Source: Nocardia sp. CDC159 (GTDB lineage: Bacteria > Actinomycetota > Actinomycetes > Mycobacteriales > Mycobacteriaceae). From it: a stretch of DNA of 64,000 nucleotides. A program made the position numbers and the translations under genes. The notes below the pieces were generated by a model, which did no database searches, had not been told where the DNA came from, and saw nothing but the letters and a program-made list of their open reading frames with translations. The stretch covers positions 124,001 to 188,000 of the forward strand of contig NZ_JAMRXH010000005.1 of NCBI RefSeq assembly GCF_023740735.1, in the 5' to 3' direction. This document shows, in pieces, positions 1 through 8,877 of this stretch; the first letter of the stretch is position 1, and each line of letters starts with the position of its first letter.

Positions 1-771
1 GGTGCGCCGGGTCAGGTGCAGCACGCCGCGGGTGTTCTCCTCGACCTTGTCGAAGACGACCACGTTGTCGTAGAGCACGTAGCCGAGCACCGTGAGCAGA
101 CCGATCACCGCCGCCGGTGTCACCTCGAATCCGACGATCGAATAGATGCCCGCGGTCACGATCAGATTGAAGAACAGCGAGGCGATCGAGGCGATCGACA
201 TATCGCGCTCGAATCGGATCGCGATGTAGATCATCGTCAGCAGCACGAACACCACCAGCGCGATGATCGCCTTGCGGGTGATCTGGCCGCCCCAGGTCTC
301 ACTGATCTCGGCGATGCTGATCGCGGCGCGGCTTTCCGCGCCCGAGGAATCCTTCGGATGGAACGCGTCGAACAGTGCCGCCTGCACCGTGTCCTGCTGC
401 GCGGCGGTCAGGGTGTCGGAGCGGATCTCGAACGACGACGCCGCGCCCGCACCGACCTTCTGCACGGTCACCGGGCTGTGGCCCAGCGCCCGGGCGTAGA
501 CATCGGAGACCTGCGTGGTGCTCATATCCCCCGACGCGGGCACCTGGATCCGGGTGCCGCCGGCGAAGTCGATGCCCAGGGTGAACCCCTTGAGCCCGAT
601 GCTCAGCAGGGCGATCAGCACGAGCGCGGCGCTGATGATGTAGTACAGCCGACGCCGACCGACGATCTGGAAACCGCCGGTGCCGGTGTAGAGCCGCTCG
701 AAGAAGCCGTGCTTGGGCCCCTCGGCGATCGGTTCGTCGAGGGCGTCCAGGACGGGACTGGAGTTGCTCAT
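1..771 (-). CDS. secF: Protein translocase subunit SecF (3' end beyond window)
   Basis: Membrane partner of SecD in the SecDF complex, which uses the proton gradient to help release proteins exported through SecYEG. The 257 visible codons start at ATG 769-771 and read into a first membrane helix, then the FxxGIDFAGGTR-type motif that opens the periplasmic P1 domain in SecF, then a hydrophobic stretch with a VIGLLTVLGYVLYDNVVVFD segment typical of the SecD/SecF transmembrane core. The C-terminal helices lie left of position 1. The start is 2 nt from the end of secD, so the two are co-translated. Identification is firm from motif and context. Confidence 0.95.
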   Translation of the reverse strand, partial: MSNSSPVLDALDEPIAEGPKHGFFERLYTGTGGFQIVGRRRLYYIISAALVLIALLSIGLKGFTLGIDFAGGTRIQVPASGDMSTTQVSDVYARALGHSPVTVQKVGAGAASSFEIRSDTLTAAQQDTVQAALFDAFHPKDSSGAESRAAISIAEISETWGGQITRKAIIALVVFVLLTMIYIAIRFERDMSIASIASLFFNLIVTAGIYSIVGFEVTPAAVIGLLTVLGYVLYDNVVVFDKVEENTRGVLHLTRRT

Positions 772-773
772 TC

Positions 774-2504
774 TCACGCCTCCTTACCGGCGCCAGCGAG
801 AACGCCCGCGGCGGCCTTGCGTTCGCGGGCCAATTCCTGCACCGCGCCCAGGCCGTTGACCGCGGGCTTGGCCCAGAACGGCGAGCGCGAGGCCATCATC
901 ATCAGCGGCGAGGTGACCAGGTACAGCACGATCACGTCGAGCACGGTGGTCAGGCCGAGGGTGAAGGCGAAGCCCCGCACCTGACCGGCGGCCAGGATGT
1001 AGAGCACCGCCGAGGCGATCAGGCTGACGGTCTTGCCCGAGAGGTTGGTGCGCTGGGCGCGGGCCCAGCCGCGCGGCACGGCCGAGCGGAAGCTGCGGCC
1101 CTCGCGCATCTCGTCCTTGATGCGTTCGAAGAACACCACGAACGAGTCGGCGGTCATACCGATACCGATGATCAGACCGGCGATGCCGGCCAGGTCGAGG
1201 GTGAAGTTGATCCACCTGCCGAGCAGCACGATGATGCCGTACACCGCGAAACCCGATGCGACGAGCGAGAATCCGGCCAGGAAGCCGAGCATGCGGTAGT
1301 AGAGCAGGCAGTACAGCAGACAGGCGATCAGGCCGATCGCACCGGCGATCAGACCCGCCCGCAGCGAGGACAGGCCCAGGGTCGCCGAGACGGTCTGCGC
1401 CTCGGAGGTCGCGAACGACAGCGGCAGGGAGCCGTACTTCAGCTGGTTGGCCAGTTCCTTGGCGGTGGTGGCGGTGAAGCTGCCGTAGATCGAGGTGCGG
1501 CCGCCGAGCTGCGGTCCCTGATCCACCCGCGGGGCGCTGACCACACGGGAGTCCAGCGCGAAGGCCACGCGCTTGTTGACGTATTCGCCGGTCAGCTGGG
1601 CCCAGGGATCGGAGTTCTTGAACTCCATGTTGACCACCCAGCGGGTGCCCTGCGTGTCGTATTCGGCGGTGGCGTCCTTGATGTCCTGGCCGTCGATGCG
1701 GCTCTTGTCCAGCAGGTAGACCTCGCTGCCGTCGGTCGCACAGGTGACCAGCGGCAGGTTCGGATCGTCGTTACCGGCCAGCGGATCGGGCTTGCTGCAG
1801 TCCAGCGTCGCGAGCGCCTGCTGCTGCACCTGCGGGTCGGTGCTCTGCCGCAGCGCCTTGGCGTCGGCGATTTCCTTCTGCGTCTTCTGCGCCTCGGTCA
1901 GGTTCTGATTCGGTTGCGGCGCGGGCGAAGTCGTGGGCGGCACCGGGGTGTCCACGGGCGGCTCGGGGGCCTGGCGCGGATAGACCCGGTTCTGCGGCGC
2001 CTCACCCTGCGGCGCGGGCGCGGGCTCCGGGGCAGGGGCCGGATTCGGCTGATCGGCGGGCGGGGCCGGGGGCTGCTGGCCCGGCTGCGGCTGACCCGGC
2101 TGGGGCTGACCGCCCTTGTTGATCGGCTGCCCGGCCTGCAGCACTGGACGAATGTAGAGCTTGGCGGTGGTGGCCAGCGACTTGGCCTGTCCGCCGTTGT
2201 CCCCCGGCACCGTGATGATCAGGTTCTCGCCGTCGATGACGACCTCGGAACCGGCCACACCGAGGCCGTTCACCCGGGATTCGATGATCTCCTGCGCCTG
2301 CTCGAGGCTGTCCTTGCTGGGCTTGTTGCCATCGGGGGTGCGCGCGGTCAACGTGACCCGGGTACCGCCCTGCAGGTCGATGCCGAGTTTGGGCTTGACG
2401 GACTTGTCCGCGGTGAAGAACACCAGCGCGAAGATCACCGCCAACAGCGCGGCGTAGGCGCCGAGCAGTCGCAGTGGATGCCCCGTTCCCTTGGAAGGTG
2501 GCAC
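774..2504 (-). CDS. secD: Protein translocase subunit SecD
   Basis: SecD, 576 aa, the larger half of the SecDF export accessory complex. It starts at GTG 2502-2504 with GGAG about 9 nt upstream. The first helix is followed by the LGIDLQGGTRVTL motif and a P1 periplasmic domain. A long proline/glutamine/alanine-rich insertion (about residues 135-205) is inferred to be disordered; such linkers occur in actinobacterial SecD proteins. The C-terminal half holds the membrane helices with the LDLAGIAGLIIGIGMTADS-type segment shared with SecF. It lies between yajC and secF in the usual order, but a pair of strong hairpins separates it from yajC. Confidence 0.97.
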   Translation of the reverse strand: MPPSKGTGHPLRLLGAYAALLAVIFALVFFTADKSVKPKLGIDLQGGTRVTLTARTPDGNKPSKDSLEQAQEIIESRVNGLGVAGSEVVIDGENLIITVPGDNGGQAKSLATTAKLYIRPVLQAGQPINKGGQPQPGQPQPGQQPPAPPADQPNPAPAPEPAPAPQGEAPQNRVYPRQAPEPPVDTPVPPTTSPAPQPNQNLTEAQKTQKEIADAKALRQSTDPQVQQQALATLDCSKPDPLAGNDDPNLPLVTCATDGSEVYLLDKSRIDGQDIKDATAEYDTQGTRWVVNMEFKNSDPWAQLTGEYVNKRVAFALDSRVVSAPRVDQGPQLGGRTSIYGSFTATTAKELANQLKYGSLPLSFATSEAQTVSATLGLSSLRAGLIAGAIGLIACLLYCLLYYRMLGFLAGFSLVASGFAVYGIIVLLGRWINFTLDLAGIAGLIIGIGMTADSFVVFFERIKDEMREGRSFRSAVPRGWARAQRTNLSGKTVSLIASAVLYILAAGQVRGFAFTLGLTTVLDVIVLYLVTSPLMMMASRSPFWAKPAVNGLGAVQELARERKAAAGVLAGAGKEA

Positions 2505-2534
2505 TGTCGTTGTCTCCTAGGCGATGTCGAGGGG

Positions 2535-2594
2535 AGCGTGTGCGGACACGCTACAGCGCTACTACACCGCCGCGCTCGGCGGTGTAGTAGCGCT
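2535..2594. terminator. Two tandem hairpins between yajC and secD
   Basis: Hairpin 1: a 7-bp stem AGCGTGT/ACACGCT (2535-2541 and 2546-2552) with a GCGG loop. Hairpin 2: a perfect 18-bp stem (2555-2572 and 2577-2594) with a CGCT loop. Both fill the 96-bp gap between yajC (ends 2601) and secD (starts 2504). Neither is followed by an obvious U-run. They could attenuate or terminate readthrough from yajC, or stabilise mRNA ends. The role is inferred. Confidence 0.6.
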
Positions 2595-2600
2595 AATGGG

Positions 2601-2978
2601 TCACTCCTTGGTCAGCCGAGAGTTGGTGTCCTCCACCGATTCCTCCTTGACCGCCGGCGCGGGCTTGTCCTCGACGGGCGTGGCCGCGGCGGTTTCGGGG
2701 GTAGCGGTGGTGTCCTCGGTGGTGTCGTCGGCGCGGACCTCGCGAATCGCGGCGCGCAGCCAGGTGGTCACGACATCCTCGGCGATCTCCAGATCGACCG
2801 TGGTCTCGTCCACCTCGACGACGGTGCCGAGCAGACCCGACGTGGTGGTGACCCGATCACCGACCTTCAGGTTCTGCTGCATGTCGGCGACCTTCTCCGC
2901 CTCGCGCTTCTGGCGGCGGACACCGAGGAACATCGGCACGAGCAGAGCTACCAGCAGCAGCGGAAAGAGAAGTTCCAT
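2601..2978 (-). CDS. yajC: Preprotein translocase subunit YajC
   Basis: Single-pass membrane protein of the Sec holotranslocon, 125 aa. It has an N-terminal helix (residues about 2-20) followed by RRQKREAEKVADMQQNLKVG, the standard YajC basic segment, then the GDRVTTTSGLLGTVVEVDE core. The C-terminal third is acidic and low in complexity. It precedes secD and secF on the same strand, as in mycobacteria. It starts at ATG 2976-2978. Confidence 0.95.
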   Translation of the reverse strand: MELLFPLLLVALLVPMFLGVRRQKREAEKVADMQQNLKVGDRVTTTSGLLGTVVEVDETTVDLEIAEDVVTTWLRAAIREVRADDTTEDTTATPETAAATPVEDKPAPAVKEESVEDTNSRLTKE

Positions 2979-3090
2979 CGTTGTCGTCGGTCCCTAGTCT
3001 GTGGGTGCGGATGAGTGGTTACCCCCACAGTCTGCCAGGAGCGGGCAATACCGCCACACTCGCACCCGCGCCACACGGTCGGCATCGCTC

Positions 3091-3240
3091 AGGCCGTATC
3101 CATGGCGGCCCGAAGCGGGGCCCTGCATGGTTACGCTCCGCTGCCTCCTCCGGGCCCTGACGCTCAGGCCGTATCCATGGCGGCCCGAAGCGGGGCCCTG
3201 CGTGGTTACGCTCCGCTGCCTCCTCCGGGCCCTGACGCTC
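3091..3240. repeat. 75-bp tandem direct repeat, two copies plus a stub
   Basis: 3091-3165 and 3166-3240 are two copies of one 75-bp unit that differ at only one base (CATGG versus CGTGG). The first six bases of a third copy (AGGCCG) continue at 3241, inside the end of the monooxygenase gene, so the unit boundary lies at that gene's stop codon (3239-3241). Each unit has paired GGGCCC elements and a GGCCC/GGGCC hairpin with a six-base loop. The array fills most of the spacer between the monooxygenase and yajC. Confidence 0.9.
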
Positions 3241-4732
3241 AGGCCGCGTGCGTGCCGAACGCGTAGTCCTCCAGTGGGAAGCTCACCGCCTCGCGGTGCG
3301 TGGTCAGCGTGCTGTTCGGGCGCAGCAGGGCGGCCTCGCCGTGTTGGTTGAAGTAGTAGCTGCGGGCGGTGGCGCAGTTGCCGCCGTAGAAGACCGAGGA
3401 GCCGAGCTTGGCGGTGACGTAGTCCAGGAAGCGGGCGTTGGCCTGCTCGGTGACCTCGAAGACCCGCTCGCCGCGGCGGAACATCTCGCCGAACAGGCGG
3501 GCCATATGCTTCATCTGGGCCTCGATGGTGGTGAAATAGGACAGGCCGCTGTAGGAGTAGGGGCTGTTGAGGCTCAGGAAGTTGGGGAACTTCGGGACGG
3601 TGATGCCCTCGTAGGCCTGGAAGCGGTTGTCGCGCCAGAACTTTCCGAGGTTGCGCCCATCGCGGCCGATGATCTCGATGGCCGGGAAGTTGACATCCCA
3701 CAGGTTGAAGCCGGTGGCCAGGATGAGGGTGTCGATCTCGGTCTTGTGGCCGTCGGCGGTGACGATGCCGTCGGGTTCGACGTGATCGATGGAATTGGTC
3801 TCGAGCCGCACATGGGGCTCGTTGAAGGTCTTGAAGTAGGTGTTGGAGAAGGTGGGCCGCTTGCAGCCGAAGTCGTAGTCGGGGGTGAGCTTGCGGCGGG
3901 TCTGCTTGTCGCGCACCTGGGCGCGCAGATGGGCCTTGGCCAGCAGCGCCGCGCCCTTGTTGCCGAGTTTGGCCTGCTTGTAGTGCAGCACACCGGCCAC
4001 CATGAGCAGTTCCAGCGCGCTGGTGTTGACCAGCCGGGCCGCCTTCTGCGTCAGCGGGATCCGCGCGAACAGCTCCTGCACCGGCCGCGGGATCGGAGTG
4101 TCGACCTTGGGCACGACCCAGATCGGGGTGCGCTGGAAGACGGTCAGCTCCGCGGCCTTGCGGGCGACCTCGGGCACCAGCTGCACCGCGGTCGCACCGG
4201 TGCCGATGATCGCGGCCTTCCGGCCGGTCAGGTCGTAGTCGTCGTCCCAGGCGGTGGTGTGAATGATCTTGCCGGCGAAGCTGTCGATGCCCGGGAACGG
4301 CGGGGTGTAGGGCTGGGACAGGAAGCCGGTCGCCGCGAGCAGATATCGCGCGGTCAGCGTCCGGCCGCCCTCGACCGAGACGATCCAGTGCTGGTTCTCC
4401 TCGTCCCAGCGGGCCCCGCCCACGACCTGGTTGAACCGCATCCGCCGCCGCAAGTCGTACTTGTCGGCCACGTGCTCGGCGTATTTCTTGAGCTCCGCAC
4501 CCGGCGCGAACAGCCGCGACCAGTACGGATTGGGCTCGAACGAATAGGAGTAGGTCACCGAGGCGATATCGACGGCCAGCCCGGGATACCGGTTCACATG
4601 CCAGGTGCCGCCCAGATCGTCCTCCCGCTCGAGAATGACGAAATTGCCCAACCCGAGCCGGTCGAGCTGGATCCCCGCGCCCATCCCGCCGAATCCGGCT
4701 CCGACCACGACGGCGTCGTACTGAGGTGCCAC
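3239..4732 (-). CDS. Flavin-dependent Baeyer-Villiger-type monooxygenase
   Basis: A 497-aa class B flavoprotein monooxygenase that would use FAD and NADPH to insert oxygen into a ketone or a heteroatom-containing substrate. It has an N-terminal FAD Rossmann motif GAGFGG (about residues 11-16), GGTW downstream, the BVMO fingerprint FAGKIIHTTAW (about 150-160) and a second Rossmann GTGATA (about 177). A third conserved piece, ILATGF, lies in the last third. It is divergent from a TetR regulator across a short gap, a layout like mycobacterial ethA-ethR, but the sequence is not obviously EthA. The substrate is unknown. Its stop codon falls at the edge of a tandem repeat. Confidence 0.9.
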   Translation of the reverse strand: MAPQYDAVVVGAGFGGMGAGIQLDRLGLGNFVILEREDDLGGTWHVNRYPGLAVDIASVTYSYSFEPNPYWSRLFAPGAELKKYAEHVADKYDLRRRMRFNQVVGGARWDEENQHWIVSVEGGRTLTARYLLAATGFLSQPYTPPFPGIDSFAGKIIHTTAWDDDYDLTGRKAAIIGTGATAVQLVPEVARKAAELTVFQRTPIWVVPKVDTPIPRPVQELFARIPLTQKAARLVNTSALELLMVAGVLHYKQAKLGNKGAALLAKAHLRAQVRDKQTRRKLTPDYDFGCKRPTFSNTYFKTFNEPHVRLETNSIDHVEPDGIVTADGHKTEIDTLILATGFNLWDVNFPAIEIIGRDGRNLGKFWRDNRFQAYEGITVPKFPNFLSLNSPYSYSGLSYFTTIEAQMKHMARLFGEMFRRGERVFEVTEQANARFLDYVTAKLGSSVFYGGNCATARSYYFNQHGEAALLRPNSTLTTHREAVSFPLEDYAFGTHAA

Positions 4733-4754
4733 GCCGAACCTCCTGTGATTTCAA

Positions 4755-4793
4755 GTACCTGGTACAGAATGACACATCATTCCGTTCCGGAAC
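4755..4793. promoter_or_regulatory. Inverted repeats in the monooxygenase/TetR divergent gap
   Basis: Three symmetric elements lie together: GTACCTGGTAC (4755-4765), GAATGA-CACA-TCATTC (4767-4782) and GTTCCGGAAC (4784-4793). They sit between the divergent starts of the monooxygenase and the TetR gene, where a TetR dimer would be expected to bind. The 16-bp GAATGA/TCATTC element is the best operator candidate by length. The binding role is inferred. Confidence 0.5.
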
Positions 4794-4810
4794 AACGTAT
4801 CATCAGCGAC

Positions 4811-5434
4811 GTGCCGAAGCCATCCACACATCTCGAGCGCCGCAAGGCCGAGCTCCGCCGAGAGATCATCGACACGGCGTTCGTCTGCTTTGCCGAAAAG
4901 GGCTACCACGCAACGGGAATCGCGGATATCGCCGCGCGGCTGGGCATCGGGCACGGCACCTTCTACCGCTATTTCGCGAACAAGCGCGACATCATCGACC
5001 ACGTCATCGACGATCTGGCCGCGCGCATCATCGACTCGCTCGGCACCGACAACGCGCCGGACGCCGCGACCAGCCTGGACGAGTACCGCAGGCAGGTCGA
5101 GCGCATCGGCGAATCGCTGTACAAGATCCTGCTCGAGGATCGGCGCATCGCGCAGCTGCTGCTGTTCCAGGCCACCGGCATCGATGCCGAGCTGACCGGG
5201 CGGCTGTACGGACTGCTCGACACCGCCGACGCGCTGACCGCGGGCTACCTCGAGCACGGCGTCGAACAGGGTTATCTGCGTGCGGATCTGGACACCGCCA
5301 ATACCGCCCGCGCGGTCACCGGCATGATCCTCGGCGCCATCCTGCACGGGCTGCGCGATCCCGACGGCGAGGTCGATCCGGGCCTGATCGAGGCCATCCG
5401 GCGGCTGTTGATCGATGGTGTGCGCAAAGAGTGA
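4811..5434 (+). CDS. TetR/AcrR family transcriptional regulator
   Basis: A DNA-binding repressor of about 207 aa. The N-terminal TetR helix-turn-helix is clear: REIIDTAFVCFAEKGYHATG, then IADIAARLGIGHGTFYRYF. The rest is the helical ligand-binding and dimer domain. GTG 4811 is preferred because it leaves the symmetric elements at 4755-4793 outside the gene; an in-frame ATG at 4769 would give 221 aa but would place those elements inside it. It is divergent from the monooxygenase and probably controls both. The ligand cannot be told from sequence. Confidence 0.9.
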   Translation: MPKPSTHLERRKAELRREIIDTAFVCFAEKGYHATGIADIAARLGIGHGTFYRYFANKRDIIDHVIDDLAARIIDSLGTDNAPDAATSLDEYRRQVERIGESLYKILLEDRRIAQLLLFQATGIDAELTGRLYGLLDTADALTAGYLEHGVEQGYLRADLDTANTARAVTGMILGAILHGLRDPDGEVDPGLIEAIRRLLIDGVRKE

Positions 5435-5457
5435 TCCGGGGCTGCGAGAATGAGCGG

Positions 5458-6024
5458 GTGACTCCCGACGAGGTGCGGCGCATGCGGTTCGGCAGGGCTC
5501 CGTTCGGCCACCGCGGCTACGACGCCGCCGAGGTGGACGCCTTCCGCGAGCGCATCGCCCAGGCCTTCCTGGGTCGCACCGTTCTGACCGCCGCCGAACT
5601 GCGCGGCCACGAATTCGCCACGGCCGCCCTGGGCCATCGCGGTTACGACCGCGACGAGGTCGACGAATTCCTCGACCGGGTCTGCGTCGAACTCGAATTC
5701 GCCCGTCGCGGGCTGCGCCGCCACCCCGGCGGCGACGCCCTGCTCACCCCCGAGGACGTGCAGCGCCTGCGCTTCTCACCCCCACCCCGCGACCACGCCG
5801 GTTACGACGCCGACGAGGTCGATGTCTTCCTCGATCGCATCACCACCACGCTGGCCCACACCGGCCCCAACGGCCTGACCAGCCACGACGTCCGCACGGT
5901 GAATTTCGGCCTGGCCCACGCGGGCACGGCGGCCTACAGCATCGAGGAGGTCGACTCGTTCCTCGACGTGGTGGCGCGCACGCTGGAAGCCGAAGAGGCG
6001 GCCCGGGAGACCGCGGCGCACTGA
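5458..6024 (+). CDS. Protein of four DivIVA-like repeats
   Basis: A 188-aa protein beginning at GTG 5458, 23 nt after the TetR gene. It is almost wholly four copies of a DivIVA-type N-terminal motif (LTxxDVxxxxF ... GYDxxEVDxFLDRV) at about residues 1-36, 43-79, 97-132 and 140-176. In the Wag31/DivIVA family one such motif marks the N-terminal membrane-curvature-binding domain and is followed by long coiled coils; here no coiled-coil tail follows. The repeats suggest a polar or septal scaffold, or a multivalent partner of DivIVA, but this is inference. Repeat 1 is the most divergent at its end (DAFRERI instead of FLDR). Confidence 0.8.
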   Translation: MTPDEVRRMRFGRAPFGHRGYDAAEVDAFRERIAQAFLGRTVLTAAELRGHEFATAALGHRGYDRDEVDEFLDRVCVELEFARRGLRRHPGGDALLTPEDVQRLRFSPPPRDHAGYDADEVDVFLDRITTTLAHTGPNGLTSHDVRTVNFGLAHAGTAAYSIEEVDSFLDVVARTLEAEEAARETAAH

Positions 6025-6029
6025 GGCGA

Positions 6030-7115
6030 TCAGTCGAAAAGGTCCAGGGTGGGGTGGGATTCGCGGCCGCGGACCTCGATGGAGCCGAAGACCAGGTCGG
6101 GGGGCGGGACCAGGCCCAGGTGTTCCCAGGCGGCGGCGGTGGCCACGCGGCCCCGGGGGGTGCGGGCGATCATTCCGGCGCGGACCAGGAAGGGTTCGCA
6201 GACCTCCTCGACCGTGGCGGCCTCCTCCCCGACGGCGACGGCGAGGGTGGAGACGCCGACGGGGCCGCCGCCGAAGCTGCGGACCAGCGCGGCGAGCACG
6301 GCGCGGTCGAGGCGGTCCAGGCCGAGGCCGTCGACGTCGTAGACCGCGAGGGCGGCCTGGGCGACCGCGCGGGTGACCAGGCCGTCGGCGCGCACCTCGG
6401 CGTAGTCGCGCACGCGGCGCAGCAGGCGGTTGGCGATGCGGGGCGTGCCGCGGGAGCGACCGGCGATCTCGGCGGCGGCGTCGGCCTCGATCCGCACGCC
6501 GAGGATGCGGGCCGAGCGCTGCAGAATCTGTTGCAGCTCCTGGGGTTCGTAGAAGTCCATATGGCCGGTGAAGCCGAAGCGGTCGCGCAGCGGGCCGGTC
6601 AGCGCGCCCGAGCGAGTGGTCGCGCCGACCAGGGTGAACGGCGCGATATCGAGCGGAATCGAGGTCGCGCCCGGCCCCTTGCCGACCACCACGTCGACGC
6701 GGAAGTCCTCCATCGCCAGGTACAGCATCTCCTCGGCGGGCCGGGCCATCCGGTGGATCTCGTCGATGAACAGCACATCGCCCTCGACGAGATTGCTCAG
6801 CATCGCGGCGAGATCGCCCGCTCGTTCCAGCGCGGGACCGGAGGTGATGCGCAGGGCGGAACCGAGTTCGGCGGCGATGATCATCGCCATACTGGTCTTG
6901 CCCAGGCCCGGCGGACCGGACAGCAGCACGTGATCGGGAGTGCCACCGCGCCCCTTGGCCCCCCGCAGCACCAGGGCCAGCTGTTCGCGCACCCGCGGCT
7001 GGCCGATGAAATCGTCCAGCGATTTGGGCCGCAGGCTGGCCTCGATCTCGCCGTCGGAGCGCAGATAGCTTGCGCTGACCGGGGATTCGGAATCGTCGGA
7101 GAAGTCGTCGCTCAT
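6030..7115 (-). CDS. ruvB: Holliday junction branch migration helicase RuvB
   Basis: The AAA+ motor of the RuvAB complex, 361 aa, which drives Holliday junction migration in recombinational repair. It shows Walker [10 protein letters not shown], Walker B LFIDEIHR, the sensor segment [18 protein letters not shown] and the C-terminal winged helix ending in a TPRGR region. It lies 6 nt downstream of ruvA in a ruvC-ruvA-ruvB operon, the usual actinobacterial order. ATG start at 7113-7115. Confidence 0.98.
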   Translation of the reverse strand: MSDDFSDDSESPVSASYLRSDGEIEASLRPKSLDDFIGQPRVREQLALVLRGAKGRGGTPDHVLLSGPPGLGKTSMAMIIAAELGSALRITSGPALERAGDLAAMLSNLVEGDVLFIDEIHRMARPAEEMLYLAMEDFRVDVVVGKGPGATSIPLDIAPFTLVGATTRSGALTGPLRDRFGFTGHMDFYEPQELQQILQRSARILGVRIEADAAAEIAGRSRGTPRIANRLLRRVRDYAEVRADGLVTRAVAQAALAVYDVDGLGLDRLDRAVLAALVRSFGGGPVGVSTLAVAVGEEAATVEEVCEPFLVRAGMIARTPRGRVATAAAWEHLGLVPPPDLVFGSIEVRGRESHPTLDLFD

Positions 7116-7121
7116 GGGCCG

Positions 7122-7727
7122 CTACCGATTCTTGCCCAGCAGCCCCAGCGCCGCCCGCAATGCCTTGGAGGTGTCCAGATCGGGCTGGTCGGCCAGCACA
7201 CCGTCGACCGCCGGTTCGGCCTGTTTGGTCGGGAAGCCGAGCCCGACCAGTGCCTCGATGACCTGATCGCGCACCGGGGTGACGATCGGGGCGGGCCCGG
7301 CGCCGGGCGGACCCGATTGCACCGGAACGAGATTCACCTTGTCGCGCAGCTCCACCACCATGCGCTCGGCACCGCGCTTGCCGATGCCGGGCACGCGGGT
7401 GAGCGCCGCGACATTGCTCTCCGCCAGCGCCTTGCGCAGCGCCTCCGGCTCCAGCACCGCCAGCACCGCCATGGCCAGCCGCGGCCCCACCCCGGAGACG
7501 GTCTGCAGCAGGCCGAACAGCTCGCGCGCCTCGGTATCGGCGAAGCCGTACAGCGTCATCGAATCCTCGCGCACGATCATCGCGGTGTAGAGCCGTGCCT
7601 CCGCACCGCGGGTCAGCGCGGCCAGCGTCGCGGGGGTGGCGTTGAGCCGATAGCCCACCCCCGCGGCCTCGAGCACCGCGTGGTCGAGGCCGATCTCGAG
7701 CACCTCGCCGCGTACCGACGCGATCAC
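7122..7727 (-). CDS. ruvA: Holliday junction branch migration protein RuvA
   Basis: The Holliday junction-binding tetramer subunit, 201 aa, that loads RuvB. It starts at GTG 7725-7727, overlapping the ruvC stop by 4 nt (GTGA). An N-terminal OB-fold (residues 1-62) reads [12 protein letters not shown]. The paired helix-hairpin-helix motifs are [11 protein letters not shown] and [18 protein letters not shown]-terminal domain that contacts RuvB ends in [13 protein letters not shown] longer in-frame extension upstream exists only as an antisense-like reading of ruvC and is rejected. Confidence 0.97.
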   Translation of the reverse strand: MIASVRGEVLEIGLDHAVLEAAGVGYRLNATPATLAALTRGAEARLYTAMIVREDSMTLYGFADTEARELFGLLQTVSGVGPRLAMAVLAVLEPEALRKALAESNVAALTRVPGIGKRGAERMVVELRDKVNLVPVQSGPPGAGPAPIVTPVRDQVIEALVGLGFPTKQAEPAVDGVLADQPDLDTSKALRAALGLLGKNR

Positions 7728-8293
7728 CGGGTCACCGCCTTCCGTTGCTGGGCAAGTCTTTCCGCGTATTTGCGCTGCTGTTCCGCGGCCAGCGCCTCGG
7801 CCCGGGCCATGCGGTCCAGCATGGGCGCCCGCCAGCAGTGACAGATCGCCAGCGCGAGCGCGTCGGCGGCGTCGGCCGGTTTGGGCGCCGTGGACAAGCC
7901 TAGGATCCGGGTCACCATGGCCGTCACCTGAGCCTTGTCCGCCGATCCGTTTCCGGTCACCGCGGCCTTGACCTGGCTGGGCGTATGGAAGTGCACGGGT
8001 ATGCCACGGCGCGCCGCGGCCAGCGCGATCACGCCACCGGCCTGCGCGGTGCCCATCGCGGTGCGCACATTGTGCTGGGAGAACACCCGCTCGATGGCGA
8101 CCGCCTCCGGTTGGTGGGTGTCCATCCACAGCTCCGCGGCGTCGGCCACCCCGAGCAGCCGCTCGGCGAGATTCATCTCGGCCGGGGTGCGAATCACGTC
8201 CACCGCCAGCGCCGTCACCTGCCGCCCCAGCCCGCCCTCGACGATGCTCACGCCACACCGGGTGAGCCCGGGGTCGACACCCATCACCCGCAC
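7724..8293 (-). CDS. ruvC: Crossover junction endodeoxyribonuclease RuvC
   Basis: The Holliday junction resolvase, 189 aa. Starting at GTG 8291-8293 gives [14 protein letters not shown], the conserved RuvC opening, whose Asp in GVDPG is the first catalytic acid. The other acidic residues occur in AIERVFSQ and in [16 protein letters not shown] basic tail follows. A GGGG-containing ribosome-binding site precedes the start. It is the first gene of ruvCAB. Confidence 0.97.
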   Translation of the reverse strand: MRVMGVDPGLTRCGVSIVEGGLGRQVTALAVDVIRTPAEMNLAERLLGVADAAELWMDTHQPEAVAIERVFSQHNVRTAMGTAQAGGVIALAAARRGIPVHFHTPSQVKAAVTGNGSADKAQVTAMVTRILGLSTAPKPADAADALALAICHCWRAPMLDRMARAEALAAEQQRKYAERLAQQRKAVTR

Positions 8294-8379
8294 GAAAGCA
8301 CCCCTGTCGAGTCCGCGAACAATTGTTCGAAGTCTAACCGCTCGCGCGGCCCTCCTCCGCCATCGACACGGCCGCCCGG

Positions 8380-8841
8380 TCAAACCCCTTGCGCCGCTTG
8401 TGCGGACGCGGGCAGACCGAGCAGGGTCGGATCGGCCGCGCGGCGGGCCCACTCCGCGGCCGGATCCGTGACCAACCGTCGGGTGCGCAGGTCGAGTAGT
8501 CCGCTCAGGTAGCTGATGGTCGCGGACAGTTCGCCGTCGGCGCGGGTGAGGACGTGTTCGACGCGGTAGGTCTTACCCGGTGACCACAGCCATGCGCAGG
8601 TGACGTCGACGCTGTCGCCCGCCCTTAGTTCGCGGTGGTAGCGAATGGTGGTTTCCAGATTCACCGGCCCGTATCCGTCGGCCAGCAGTTGGTCGACCGA
8701 AATGCCCGCGGACTGGACACATTCGAACCGGGCATGGTCGGCATACTGCTGGTAGGCGGGGCCGGTGACGTGTAGTTGCGGATCGACGTCGGAGATGCGC
8801 ACGTCGATCCGGATCGAGAACGGTTCCTGCGAAAGCGCCAC
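8380..8841 (-). CDS. Hotdog-fold acyl-CoA thioesterase (4-hydroxybenzoyl-CoA type)
   Basis: A 153-aa hotdog-fold protein. The N-terminal segment [21 protein letters not shown] matches the D-x-D/N-x-x-x-H-V-x-x-x-x-Y-x-x-Y pattern of the 4HBT thioesterase family, where the Asp helps thioester hydrolysis. It ends about 90 nt before ruvC and starts about 36 nt after the macrodomain gene, so it may be transcribed with them. The acyl substrate is unknown. Confidence 0.8.
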   Translation of the reverse strand: MALSQEPFSIRIDVRISDVDPQLHVTGPAYQQYADHARFECVQSAGISVDQLLADGYGPVNLETTIRYHRELRAGDSVDVTCAWLWSPGKTYRVEHVLTRADGELSATISYLSGLLDLRTRRLVTDPAAEWARRAADPTLLGLPASAQAAQGV

Positions 8842-8877
8842 ACGCCCAGCCTTGCAGAGGGCACCGACAAATTCTCC

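Noticed and set aside
2994..4775. 593-codon minus-strand frame overlapping the monooxygenase in another frame
   Set aside because: Arg/Pro-rich shadow of the monooxygenase; it reads through the 75-bp repeat and has no recognisable fold.
3248..4800. Long plus-strand open frame opposite the monooxygenase, running into the TetR gene
   Set aside because: It mirrors the minus-strand gene in a GC-rich genome; the product is Gly/Ala/Val-rich with no domain, and only the TetR part after 4811 is real.
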